A program made the position numbers and the translations under genes. A stretch of 64,000 nucleotides of DNA from TMED27 sp964350435 (lineage in GTDB: Bacteria; Pseudomonadota; Alphaproteobacteria; Micavibrionales; Micavibrionaceae): positions 1-64,000 of the forward strand of contig CAYGJS010000002.1 of the NCBI GenBank assembly GCA_964350435.1. Reading direction: 5' to 3'. Shown in pieces: positions 17,801 to 24,354 of this stretch (position 1 is its first letter; every line of letters starts with the position of its first letter). The notes beneath the pieces were generated by a model that was not told the origin of the DNA, did no database searches, and saw nothing but the letters and a program-made list of their open reading frames with translations.

Positions 17801-18017
17801 GCAAAACAATCTTGTCGCTCTGCACACTAAGCCCGCGGGTTTCATCCCGCAAAGCCTCCTCAATCGTCGACTTTGCAAACTCTATATCCAGCGGAGACGA
17901 CGCCAGCCTCCACGCCAGCCCGCCCGCAAAAACAACCACCAATAAACCAAAAACAAGAAAAACCTCAAAAAGGATAAAACCGGTGCGCCCGCAAGTTTTT
18001 TTCACTGTTTCTAACAT
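14865..18017 (-). CDS. AsmA-like / YhdP-type giant envelope protein
   Basis: The 1050-residue protein has one N-terminal transmembrane helix (about residues 14-36, FILFEVFLVFGLLVVVFAGGLAW) followed by a very long periplasmic region of repeating beta-strands. The start of that region (SSPLDIEFAKSTIEEALRDE) and the C-terminal part (VNAPALAKLLGVMSLSGLG, LEGKF-type strands, IIPLSGVNKVIGDIPLLG) match the DUF3971/AsmA_2 proteins. YhdP-like proteins are bridge-like phospholipid carriers between inner and outer membrane in E. coli; the same role is inferred here. It is a single gene, divergent from bcp. Confidence 0.88.
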   Translation of the reverse strand: MLETVKKTCGRTGFILFEVFLVFGLLVVVFAGGLAWRLASSPLDIEFAKSTIEEALRDETRGLSVQSDKIVLHWPDLRGPILIGLQGGRILNSRGDVILSIEEVAVGVNKARLLIGQVAPEVLVIRRPSLRVVRMADGTFDVGLGGEREAFDGGEDTDIIADIIGFLEGKDEGRSSPLAKLKRFEIAQASVVVEDQVLGLNWEATTADAAFTKVSEGVMADVKVVLPPQGDLDSGVLFGVAVLNKASKNISVGGRLERFRPSFLAEKIPDIAALKYHEGLVNAKFETLLDETMRPQFFDLTALSDEGNIRIAAWSDVPQVYKNLGVSVRYDGETGAVDLRKGQVTFGEVVIDSSAEFSTGLNNVNGSFRIEIEKLLQGDIEPLWPQSLKDEAAYEWIVEKLSDGVFSDVYAQGDLALNKGEEGWVFNPDDDLKNVRAGFLFDGMSVDYRNPMAAVTGAKGRGEFILDEEKLRIDIETAQVLDMDIPNAELEFYNIIEAGKGTADVNLKLNGSLASALKYVSAEPLKVKPDFDVVNAKGAVALDINLGFPTHPDIEIEDFDIDIKGELSDATIPKLLKNMTLTGGPFKIGIDSQKLQIEGAGQLAGRPVSAVYEEFLDSKGQAYSSRVKANMVVDEGIRQELGMDLSAFMDGAAAVDLVYTSLGGGDAEALVKADLSGSRLYVEPFDYEKPAGLAGSVSLTAILKAGVLTEVKNLTGIAPNLKLENSVFGFAERGGETELSMGRISRFALGETVSSLEFEIAPSGVTKIVMNGGFMDLRPFLADEEDKDKPYDSPPMQIYLSMDRMRTADEETVQYGKIFVDIDGAGKINQMEMDGIAGTGDLYLRYKPDASGKRVFRFEADDAGAALKAFDLYDDIRGGKMVIYGEPIRGVFDRNLLGRAELTNFRVVNAPALAKLLGVMSLSGLGQTLNGEGLVFTKLESKFDWLYRPKGSLLVLKDGRTSGNSLGLTFDGTFDKAQNYVDVKGTIIPLSGVNKVIGDIPLLGDLLTGGTGALIAATYTMEGEGKEPEVSVNPLSALTPGILRRILFEN

Positions 18018-18104
18018 TAAATTTGACTGACCATGCCTAAGGACTATCTCGTATAATACAATATTTATTAAGTTATTATTTCATGTAACCGTAAGGAAAA
18101 CCAT

Positions 18105-18584
18105 ATGTCAGATCTACAAATCGGCGATATCGCCCCCGATTTTTCCCTCCCCGCAGATGGCGGAAACCAGGTGACCCTCTCCTCTTTCAAAGGTCAAAAA
18201 CTGGTCATCTATTTCTACCCGAAAGACGATACGCCCGGATGCACAACAGAAAGCTGCGGCTTTAACGATGCCCTGAATGCGTTTAAAAAGCTCAACACCG
18301 CCATCATCGGCATTTCCAAAGACAGCGTCGCCAAACATGACAAGTTCAAGGCCAAATACAAATTCGACTTCCCGCTCGCCTCGGACGAAGAAAGCGACGT
18401 CTGCGAGCGATACGGCGTGTGGCAAGAAAAATCCATGTACGGCAAAACCTATATGGGCATTGAACGCTCAACCTTCCTGATCGATGAAAACGGCAAAATC
18501 GCTCATATTTGGCGCAAGGTCAAAGTTCCCGGCCATGTCGATGAAGTTCAAGCCGCCGCGCAGAGCGCAGCCAAGGCCGCTTAA
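18105..18584 (+). CDS. bcp: thioredoxin-dependent peroxiredoxin, Bcp/PrxQ type
   Basis: The 159-residue peroxidase reduces hydrogen peroxide and organic hydroperoxides. The peroxidatic Cys46 sits in DDTPGCTTESC with a resolving Cys51 five residues on, typical of PrxQ. The N-terminal GDIAPDFSLPADGG and the later ERSTFLIDENGKI are family features. The ATG at 18105 follows AAGGAAAACCAT. A strong intrinsic terminator follows, so the gene is monocistronic. Confidence 0.95.
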   Translation: MSDLQIGDIAPDFSLPADGGNQVTLSSFKGQKLVIYFYPKDDTPGCTTESCGFNDALNAFKKLNTAIIGISKDSVAKHDKFKAKYKFDFPLASDEESDVCERYGVWQEKSMYGKTYMGIERSTFLIDENGKIAHIWRKVKVPGHVDEVQAAAQSAAKAA

Positions 18585-18590
18585 AACAAA

Positions 18591-18617
18591 AGCCCTCAAA
18601 TCCATGAGGGCTTTTTT
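18591..18617 (+). terminator. intrinsic terminator after bcp
   Basis: AGCCCTCA and TGAGGGCT form an 8-bp stem with a 6-base loop, followed by a T run, three bases after the bcp stop codon. The A tract on the other side may let it also end the facing hydrolase transcript. Confidence 0.9.
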
Positions 18618-18648
18618 AATAAAGTCGCAATATTAAAAAAACATAAAC

Positions 18649-19332
18649 TTAAGAAGCCATTTGCTCTTCGCGAATGCCCACAGGAATTTGGCGTCCTGCA
18701 CCGGCGGTGTTCAAATGGTCATGCATATGCTCAACCAAAAGATCATTGTAACCATGGAAAAAATGGTTCGCGCCGTCAATCACGCGGTAATCGAGTTCAA
18801 TTCCTTTTTGAATCTGAACCTTATCGAGGAAATCCGCCACCGAAGCCTCATCCACCACATCATCTTTGGACCCATGCACCACCAGACCAGAAGTCGGACA
18901 AGGCGCAAGAAACGTAAAGTCTTCGGTATTGGCTGGCGGCGCAACAGAGATAAAACCGCGAATTTCAGGCCGGCGCATCAAAAGCTGCATCCCGATCCAT
19001 GAACCGAACGCAAATCCCCCAACCCACACATAAGGTGCATTCGGGTTAATTTCCTGCATCCAATCAAGCGCAGATGCGGCGTCCGAAAGCTCTCCTTCGC
19101 CGCGATCAAATATCCCTTGCGAACGACCAACACCGCGGAAATTAAACCGCAAGCATGAAAACCCGCGCGCACTGAAGGCCTGGAACATATTATAGGTAAT
19201 TTTGTTATTCATAGTTCCGCCATGCTCTGGGCTAGGATGTAAAATAAGAGCAAGCGGCGCATTTTTTATCTTTGAGTGAGAATAGCGACCTTCAAGACGC
19301 CCACACGGGCCGTTGAAAATGACTTCAGGCAT
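18649..19332 (-). CDS. alpha/beta-hydrolase fold protein (COG2945-like) with Ala at the nucleophile position
   Basis: The 227-residue protein has the oxyanion region ILHPSPEHGGTMNNK, the strand-turn FRGVGRSQG, an Asp in VHGSKDDVV and His in DGANHFFHG. The nucleophile elbow reads GFAFG (Ala108) where relatives read GFSFG, so the usual catalytic Ser is missing. The codon is GCG in a clear context. The protein may therefore be non-hydrolytic or use another residue. It faces bcp and is monocistronic. Confidence 0.85.
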   Translation of the reverse strand: MPEVIFNGPCGRLEGRYSHSKIKNAPLALILHPSPEHGGTMNNKITYNMFQAFSARGFSCLRFNFRGVGRSQGIFDRGEGELSDAASALDWMQEINPNAPYVWVGGFAFGSWIGMQLLMRRPEIRGFISVAPPANTEDFTFLAPCPTSGLVVHGSKDDVVDEASVADFLDKVQIQKGIELDYRVIDGANHFFHGYNDLLVEHMHDHLNTAGAGRQIPVGIREEQMAS

Positions 19333-19561
19333 AGAGTCCCCTTTATGTTTTAAACTATATGTAAACTAAACCCTTGTTTCACAATAAGAAATTATGAAAA
19401 AGAAAGATACATATTAATGACTTGGTATAAGCACCCGCCTCAATAATGTCTACAAAATAATGCTAAGTCATTGATATGACTTGTGGGAAAAATGCTTGAC
19501 CCACCCTCGAATCGGAAAAAACCTTGTTTTAAAGCTTGGATTTACACTATAGATTGCTGCT
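19333..19561. other. divergent intergenic control region
   Basis: This AT-rich stretch lies between the hydrolase and cysteine desulfurase starts. It contains the ATGACTT palindrome listed separately, another AATGACTT at 19416-19423, and a TATAGA about 10 bp before the desulfurase ATG. No gene is seen. Confidence 0.4.
19465..19482. promoter_or_regulatory. palindromic operator candidate AAGTCAT-TGAT-ATGACTT
   Basis: The perfect 7-bp arms lie about 80 bp upstream of the desulfurase gene; a further half-site AATGACTT is at 19416-19423. A dimeric repressor or activator could bind here, but no regulator gene is adjacent. Confidence 0.4.
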
Positions 19562-20665
19562 ATGAAAACCTATCTCGACTATAACGCCACCGCGCCCATG
19601 CTGCCCGCAGCCGTAAAGGCGGTCACGGACATCCTGCATGGGCCGCATAACGCCTCTGCCGTGCACAGCTATGGCCGCCAAGGACGCATGGTAGTTGAAC
19701 GCGCGCGCGAAAGCGTGGCCGCGCTCATAAACGCATCGCCATCCATGGTGATTTTCAATTCTGGCGCAACCGAAGGCAATAATACCGTTATCAATCACTT
19801 TAAAGGCGAGCGCATTCTCGCCTCTGCGATTGAACACCCTGCTGTTCTTGAGGCCGCGAGCGATATCGAACAAATCCCCGTAACAACCCACGGCCTTGTT
19901 GATTTAAAAGCCCTCGAAGCGATGCTCAAAACAGGCAAAACGGGCTTAGTGTCTGTGATGCTGGTGAACAACGAGACAGGCGTCATTCAGCCTCTGGCCG
20001 AAATTTCTGCCCTCGCCCATAACCATGGCGCGCTGCTGCATTGTGACGCGGTGCAAGCCGCTGGCCGCATCGAAATCGACATGCCCGCCCTCGGCATAGA
20101 CTTCCTCACCCTTTCCGCCCATAAAATCGGCGGGCCGCAAGGCGTCGGCGCACTCGCCCTTGGCCTTTGCGGCATCACGCCAACACTTCTTCATGGCGGC
20201 GGACAAGAAAAATCCGCCCGCGCCGGCACGGAAAATGTGGCCGGCATCGCTGGCTTCGGCGCCGCCGCGCAATACGCTCAAGCAAACATCACAGCCTATC
20301 GTGAAAAAACCGCCGCCCTGCAAAAGACGCTGGAAACCGCGCTGGAAGGCCTGCCCATCCACGGTCAACACGCGCCGCGCGTTACCAACACAACCCTCTT
20401 CAGCCTGCCCGGCGCATCCTCTGAAACGCTCCTGATGGCACTCGATCTGGACGGCATCGCGGTATCCAATGGATCTGCGTGTTCCAGCGGGCGCGTGGAA
20501 CCCAGCCATGTCTTAAAAGCCATGAATGTCCCCAGCGAGAAAAGCAGCGGCGCAATCCGCATCTCCACAGGATGGGATAGTTCGGTGCAAGATATTGAAA
20601 ACGTCCTCAAAAGCTGGGATAAGATTGCCAGCCGAATGAATAAGAAAGCCAAAGAAAATGCCTAA
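19562..20665 (+). CDS. cysteine desulfurase (NifS/IscS family)
   Basis: The 367-residue PLP enzyme removes sulfur from cysteine for Fe-S clusters and thio-modified tRNA. It shows YLDYNATAPM at the N terminus, SGATEGNN, the PLP-binding Lys188 in SAHKIGGPQGVG, ARAGTENVAGI, and the persulfide Cys307 in NGSACSSGR. The ferredoxin gene overlaps its end by 8 bp. With mnmA only 1.3 kb away it could supply sulfur for s2U34, but a general IscS role is equally possible; no iscU or iscR is seen here. Confidence 0.93.
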   Translation: MKTYLDYNATAPMLPAAVKAVTDILHGPHNASAVHSYGRQGRMVVERARESVAALINASPSMVIFNSGATEGNNTVINHFKGERILASAIEHPAVLEAASDIEQIPVTTHGLVDLKALEAMLKTGKTGLVSVMLVNNETGVIQPLAEISALAHNHGALLHCDAVQAAGRIEIDMPALGIDFLTLSAHKIGGPQGVGALALGLCGITPTLLHGGGQEKSARAGTENVAGIAGFGAAAQYAQANITAYREKTAALQKTLETALEGLPIHGQHAPRVTNTTLFSLPGASSETLLMALDLDGIAVSNGSACSSGRVEPSHVLKAMNVPSEKSSGAIRISTGWDSSVQDIENVLKSWDKIASRMNKKAKENA

Positions 20666-20996
20666 AGTAACCTTCATGCACAAAGACGGAAGCCAGCAAA
20701 CCATCGACGCCGAAAAAAACTGGTCATTGATGCAAGTCGCCGTTGAACACAAAGTCGAAGGCATCGAAGGCGCATGCGGCGGCTCTATGGCCTGCGCAAC
20801 CTGCCATGTCTATATCCATCCTGATTGGGCGCAGCGCGTCATTGCACAGGACAACGAGCAATCCGATGAAGAAGAAGATATGCTGGATGTGGCCTTCGAT
20901 GTCCGCGATACATCCCGCCTGGGCTGTCAGGTCAAACTCACCGATGAACTGGACGGCCTCGTCGTCGCCTTGCCGGGCACTGATACTGATTGGTAA
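20658..20996 (+). CDS. [2Fe-2S] ferredoxin, adrenodoxin/Isc type
   Basis: The 112-residue electron carrier binds a 2Fe-2S cluster with Cys40, Cys46 and Cys49 (GACGGSMACATC) and a fourth Cys near 90 (SRLGCQVKL). The acidic helix QSDEEEDMLD is typical of the Isc-type ferredoxins. It overlaps the desulfurase gene, as expected if it supplies electrons for cluster assembly. Its stop is followed within a few bases by the convergent stop of the TauE-like gene. Confidence 0.93.
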   Translation: MPKVTFMHKDGSQQTIDAEKNWSLMQVAVEHKVEGIEGACGGSMACATCHVYIHPDWAQRVIAQDNEQSDEEEDMLDVAFDVRDTSRLGCQVKLTDELDGLVVALPGTDTDW

Positions 20997-21002
20997 GCCT
21001 CA

Positions 21003-21710
21003 CTATTTAAGCAGATAAAACACGCCTGCAATAAACATCAGCACCAAAATGCCACGCTTAAAAAACCGATCGTCAATCCGCTTATGCACAACATAGCCCC
21101 CAAACACAGCCGCCGCAATGGGACCAGCAAGCCACCAATAATTTACAGGAACCGAAAAATCAAATTCCCCCATAAGAATAAGTTGCACAACGCGAATAAC
21201 ATTCGCGAGCAGAAAAAACCCCGCCATCGTCGCCCGCGTATGCGATTTATGCGCGAATTCCCCGCCATACCCCATCAACACAAACGGCCCTCCAGTGGCA
21301 TAAATCCCCTGCACCACCCCACCGCAAAACAGCACAAAACGGCATAGCCAGCGCGGAAACTTAAGCTCGGCCTTCGCAAGTGAATACAAAGAGTAAGCGA
21401 GCAAAAACACAGCAAAAAACTTAAGCAAAAGTGTCGAATTTAATACCGTCAGCAAAAACGTACCCAGAAAAATCCCGGGCAATGCAAATTTAAAAATTTC
21501 AAAGATATCCCGCAGCGAAAAGTTCTTAAAATCAGACAATAAAACAAAGCTGCTACAAATCATCGAAGCAAAGGTGACAATCAAAATGCCCTGCTTGATA
21601 TCAATAAAATTACCCACCAGAGCAACGCCCAAAATACTCCCGCCAAAGCCGAAAATACTCTCGATGAAATAACTCGCGAATAAGCACCCAGCGATAATAT
21701 AAGGAAGCAT
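21003..21710 (-). CDS. sulfite exporter TauE/SafE family membrane protein
   Basis: The 235-residue protein has seven to eight hydrophobic helices (for example residues 1-15, 25-50, 65-90, 95-110, 125-145, 170-190 and 205-233). The Gly-rich first helix pair (ESIFGFGGSILGVALV) and the second half GGVVQGIYATGGPFVLMGY are characteristic of the family. Members move sulfur compounds or organic anions; the substrate is unknown. Its position beside sulfur-relay genes is suggestive only. Confidence 0.85.
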   Translation of the reverse strand: MLPYIIAGCLFASYFIESIFGFGGSILGVALVGNFIDIKQGILIVTFASMICSSFVLLSDFKNFSLRDIFEIFKFALPGIFLGTFLLTVLNSTLLLKFFAVFLLAYSLYSLAKAELKFPRWLCRFVLFCGGVVQGIYATGGPFVLMGYGGEFAHKSHTRATMAGFFLLANVIRVVQLILMGEFDFSVPVNYWWLAGPIAAAVFGGYVVHKRIDDRFFKRGILVLMFIAGVFYLLK

Positions 21711-21842
21711 TCACACGACTTTCTCTAAAACTTTGAGCGCAGCATACATGATAGACACCCGCCTCTTATACACCCTATTCGCAATTTCTGGACTTTTTCA
21801 GGGAAACCCCATATATAAAGCGCGTTATAAAGGTTTTCAACT

Positions 21843-21922
21843 TGTCATTCTGAAGACCTTTAGATCTGAAGAATCTACCATCCATAAAATAGACCCTTCA
21901 GCATAAACGCCTCAGGATGACA
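21843..21922 (+). repeat. double-hairpin repeat of the CTGAAGGATCT family, copy B
   Basis: The unit begins TGTCATTCTGAAG, has ATCTGAAGAATCT in the first half, CCCTTCAGC in the second, and ends CTCAGGATGACA. It lies just before the mnmA ribosome-binding site (AAAAGGA starts at its last base), 14 bp from the ATG. Confidence 0.78.
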
Positions 21923-21935
21923 AAAGGACGTGACG

Positions 21936-23141
21936 ATGAACTCACTAGGCATAGACAAAGACCCGAAAGACACGCGCGTGGTGGTGGCGATGTCGGGCGG
22001 CGTAGACAGCTCGGTCGCCGCTGCGCTCTTGCATGAGCAAGACTATGACGTGGTGGGTGTGACGCTCCAACTTTATGATATGGGGAGTTCACCTTCGCAA
22101 ACCGTGAAATCGAAAACCTGCTGCGCGGGACAAGATATATACGATGCCAAAAAAGTCGCCGATGCGCGCGGCTTCCCCCATTACGTCCTCAACTACGAAA
22201 GCAATTTCCGCGAAAGCGTAATCGATGATTTCGCCGATAGCTATATGCGCGGTGAAACGCCGATCCCATGCGTGAAATGTAACCAAACCGTAAAATTCCG
22301 TGATTTGCTGGCCGTCGCCCACGACCTTGGCGCGGATTGCATGGCCACAGGCCACTATATTAAACGCACGGTCAACAAAGACGGCAAAGCCGAGCTGCAC
22401 CGCGCCCACGACCAAGGCAAAGACCAAAGCTATTTCCTGTTCGCCACCACCCAAGAACAACTCGATTTCCTGCGTTTTCCCTTGGGCGATTGGAGCAAAG
22501 ACAAAACCCGCGAAGAAGCCCTGCGCCTCGGCCTTTTGACCGCAGACAAACCCGACAGCCAGGACATTTGCTTCGTGCCTGACGGCGATTACGCCAAAAT
22601 CGTCAAGAAGATAAGACCCGAAGCCGCCAAACCCGGCAAGATTGTGCATCTTGATGGCCGCACCATCGGTGACCATGACGGCATCATCCATTATACAATC
22701 GGCCAGCGTCGCGGCCTCGGCATTGGCGGCGGCATTTCGGATAACAACGAGCCGCTCTACGTCATCAAAATCGACGCCGAAGCAGGCGCGGTCATCGTCG
22801 GCCCGAAAGAGGCACTGGCGCGCAATATCATATACATCCAGGACTGTAACTGGCTTTTTGACACCAACGTCATCCTTCAGGACTTAAGTCCTGAAGGATC
22901 TAAAAGCGCAGCAGTTCCTTCAGCGCAAGGGCTTCAGGATGGCAAGAACAGAAATGCAATTCCTGTTCTTGTCAAATTCCGCTCCGTCATGAAACCCGTC
23001 CCCGCAAAACTCATGAACGGCGGCACAGAAATCCATCTCAACGATCCGCAATATGGCATCTCGCCAGGACAAGCCGCCGTGTGCTATGATAAAGACCGCG
23101 TCCTTGGGGGCGGATGGATTTACAACACGCACACGGGTTAA
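21936..23141 (+). CDS. mnmA: tRNA-specific 2-thiouridylase MnmA, with an in-frame repeat insertion
   Basis: The enzyme adds sulfur to U34 of tRNA-Glu, -Gln and -Lys. The PP-loop SGGVDSS lies near residue 20, the first catalytic Cys in PCVKCNQ near 112, and the second in SQDICFVPDGDY near 208. YTIGQRRGLGIG and the C-terminal barrel (ISPGQAAVCYDKDRVLGGGWI) are intact. About 26 extra residues (near 311-337) between LFDTN and VLVKFRS are encoded by a copy of the dispersed double-hairpin repeat, inserted without breaking the frame. The ATG at 21936 has AAAAGGA seven bases upstream. Confidence 0.95.
   Translation: MNSLGIDKDPKDTRVVVAMSGGVDSSVAAALLHEQDYDVVGVTLQLYDMGSSPSQTVKSKTCCAGQDIYDAKKVADARGFPHYVLNYESNFRESVIDDFADSYMRGETPIPCVKCNQTVKFRDLLAVAHDLGADCMATGHYIKRTVNKDGKAELHRAHDQGKDQSYFLFATTQEQLDFLRFPLGDWSKDKTREEALRLGLLTADKPDSQDICFVPDGDYAKIVKKIRPEAAKPGKIVHLDGRTIGDHDGIIHYTIGQRRGLGIGGGISDNNEPLYVIKIDAEAGAVIVGPKEALARNIIYIQDCNWLFDTNVILQDLSPEGSKSAAVPSAQGLQDGKNRNAIPVLVKFRSVMKPVPAKLMNGGTEIHLNDPQYGISPGQAAVCYDKDRVLGGGWIYNTHTG
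22868..22944 (+). repeat. double-hairpin repeat of the CTGAAGGATCT family, copy C, inside mnmA
   Basis: The DNA reads GTCATCCTTCAGGAC, TTAAG, TCCTGAAGGATCT, a short middle, TTCCTTCAGCGC, and CTTCAGGATGGCA: the same order of four complementary blocks as copies A and B. It is translated as part of MnmA (VILQDLSPEGSKSAAVPSAQ and following residues). A further inverted repeat, CAAGAACAG/CTGTTCTTG, abuts it at 22943-22973. Confidence 0.78.
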
Positions 23142-23149
23142 TTTACTTC

Positions 23150-24205
23150 ATGGAACTCTCTACGCTCACCGGCCCAGTCCTTGACAACACCCTCGCCGCC
23201 CTGATCGGTGCATTGATCATCAGCGTGGTAACATGGAGCTATCGCCGCATCCGCGATATCCGTGCCGAGCGCAAATACTCCCTCGCGGGCGAATACCGCG
23301 CCAGCTACGAAGACATCCGCAAAGATGGCTCTATTGTGTATGAAAAAGCCAATGTCACGCTCAAGCAAAAAGGCCTGAAATTCTACGCCGATGATTACGA
23401 CGAAGCGATGGACAAAGACTGGATACTCGAAGGCGAAATCGACCCCGTCACCAGCCGCGTCTTCGGCTATTACAAAACCAAATCCGTCGGCGATACGGGT
23501 CTTGGCGTTTGCATCTTCGAATACAAGAAAAACGGTGTTCTTGACGGCGTCTGGGCGGGGTATGATACCCATATCGAATTGATCGAATATGGCAGATACA
23601 CCCTGACCAAACGCATCCCCGTCAACATTCGCAAAGGCACCAGAAGCGATGCCACCACCGTCCTGCATATGATGGATAAGATTCTCGGCGAGGATTGGGG
23701 AAACGAAAATATCGACAATGCGATTGCAAACAACATGCTCTTCATCGCCGAAATTGATAACAAGGTTGTGGGCTTCTCAATGCTTCGCATGCTCGCACAA
23801 GGTGATATTGAAAAGGAATTCAAAGGCCAGCCCTATAAAATCCCTCGCGACATCCAGCACGCCGATAAACACGCGCAAATCGGGTTGATCGAGGCCGTCG
23901 CCACCGACCCCGATTACCAAAAACGCGGCATCGGCACAAAATTAATCGAAAGCTCAATCAACCGGCTCCAAGACGCGGGCGCAGAAATGGTCGCGACCAT
24001 GGCCTGGAAAACCACCCACACCCATATCGCCCCGACCCTCGAAGCCTTTGACTTCACGGAGCGTCACGAATTTAAAGATTTCTGGCTGGAGGAAAGCAAA
24101 AAAAGCAAAGAAGAATGCCCCCATTGCGGCCTTCCCTGCCATTGCGCCTCGGTGCTATACAGCCTCTCGCTCAACACCAACGCCAAGAAACGCCGCGCCG
24201 CGTAA
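23150..24205 (+). CDS. membrane-anchored beta-rich domain fused to a GNAT acetyltransferase with a C-terminal Cys cluster
   Basis: The 351-residue protein has three parts. One transmembrane helix (about 13-30) and a beta-rich segment (about 43-150, with SLAGEYRASY, LKQKGLKFY, WILEGEI and LDGVWAGYD) recall the small membrane beta-barrels of the Cap15/S-2TM-beta kind. A GNAT domain follows (157-315), with LIEAVATDPDYQKRGIGTKLI as the acetyl-CoA loop. Near the end, CPHCGLPCHC (Cys 323, 326, 330, 332) could bind zinc. It starts 8 bp after mnmA, so it is probably co-transcribed. The first domain assignment is inference; the acetyl acceptor is unknown. Confidence 0.75.
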   Translation: MELSTLTGPVLDNTLAALIGALIISVVTWSYRRIRDIRAERKYSLAGEYRASYEDIRKDGSIVYEKANVTLKQKGLKFYADDYDEAMDKDWILEGEIDPVTSRVFGYYKTKSVGDTGLGVCIFEYKKNGVLDGVWAGYDTHIELIEYGRYTLTKRIPVNIRKGTRSDATTVLHMMDKILGEDWGNENIDNAIANNMLFIAEIDNKVVGFSMLRMLAQGDIEKEFKGQPYKIPRDIQHADKHAQIGLIEAVATDPDYQKRGIGTKLIESSINRLQDAGAEMVATMAWKTTHTHIAPTLEAFDFTERHEFKDFWLEESKKSKEECPHCGLPCHCASVLYSLSLNTNAKKRRAA

Positions 24206-24275
24206 CGCACCTGAGCTTCAAGTTACACTTGACAATCAAGACCAGAATATTTCATATACAAACACCCTAAAATGC

Positions 24276-24351
24276 GGCGGTGTAGCTCAGGGGTTAGAGC
24301 AGAGGAATCATAATCCTTGTGTCGGGAGTTCAAATCTCTCCACCGCTACCA
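24276..24351 (+). tRNA. tRNA-Met (CAT), elongator type
   Basis: The 76-nt cloverleaf has a 7-bp acceptor stem (GGCGGTG/CACCGCT with a G-T first pair), D-arm TAGCTCAGGGGTTAGAGC, and an anticodon stem GAGGA/TCCTT with loop ATCATAA, giving CAT. The T-arm is GGAGTTCAAATCTCTC, and CCA is encoded. The anticodon-arm layout fits elongator tRNA-Met rather than the initiator. An Ile2 tRNA with the same anticodon is less likely. The kinase gene ends four bases beyond it on the other strand. Confidence 0.95.
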
Positions 24352-24354
24352 TCT

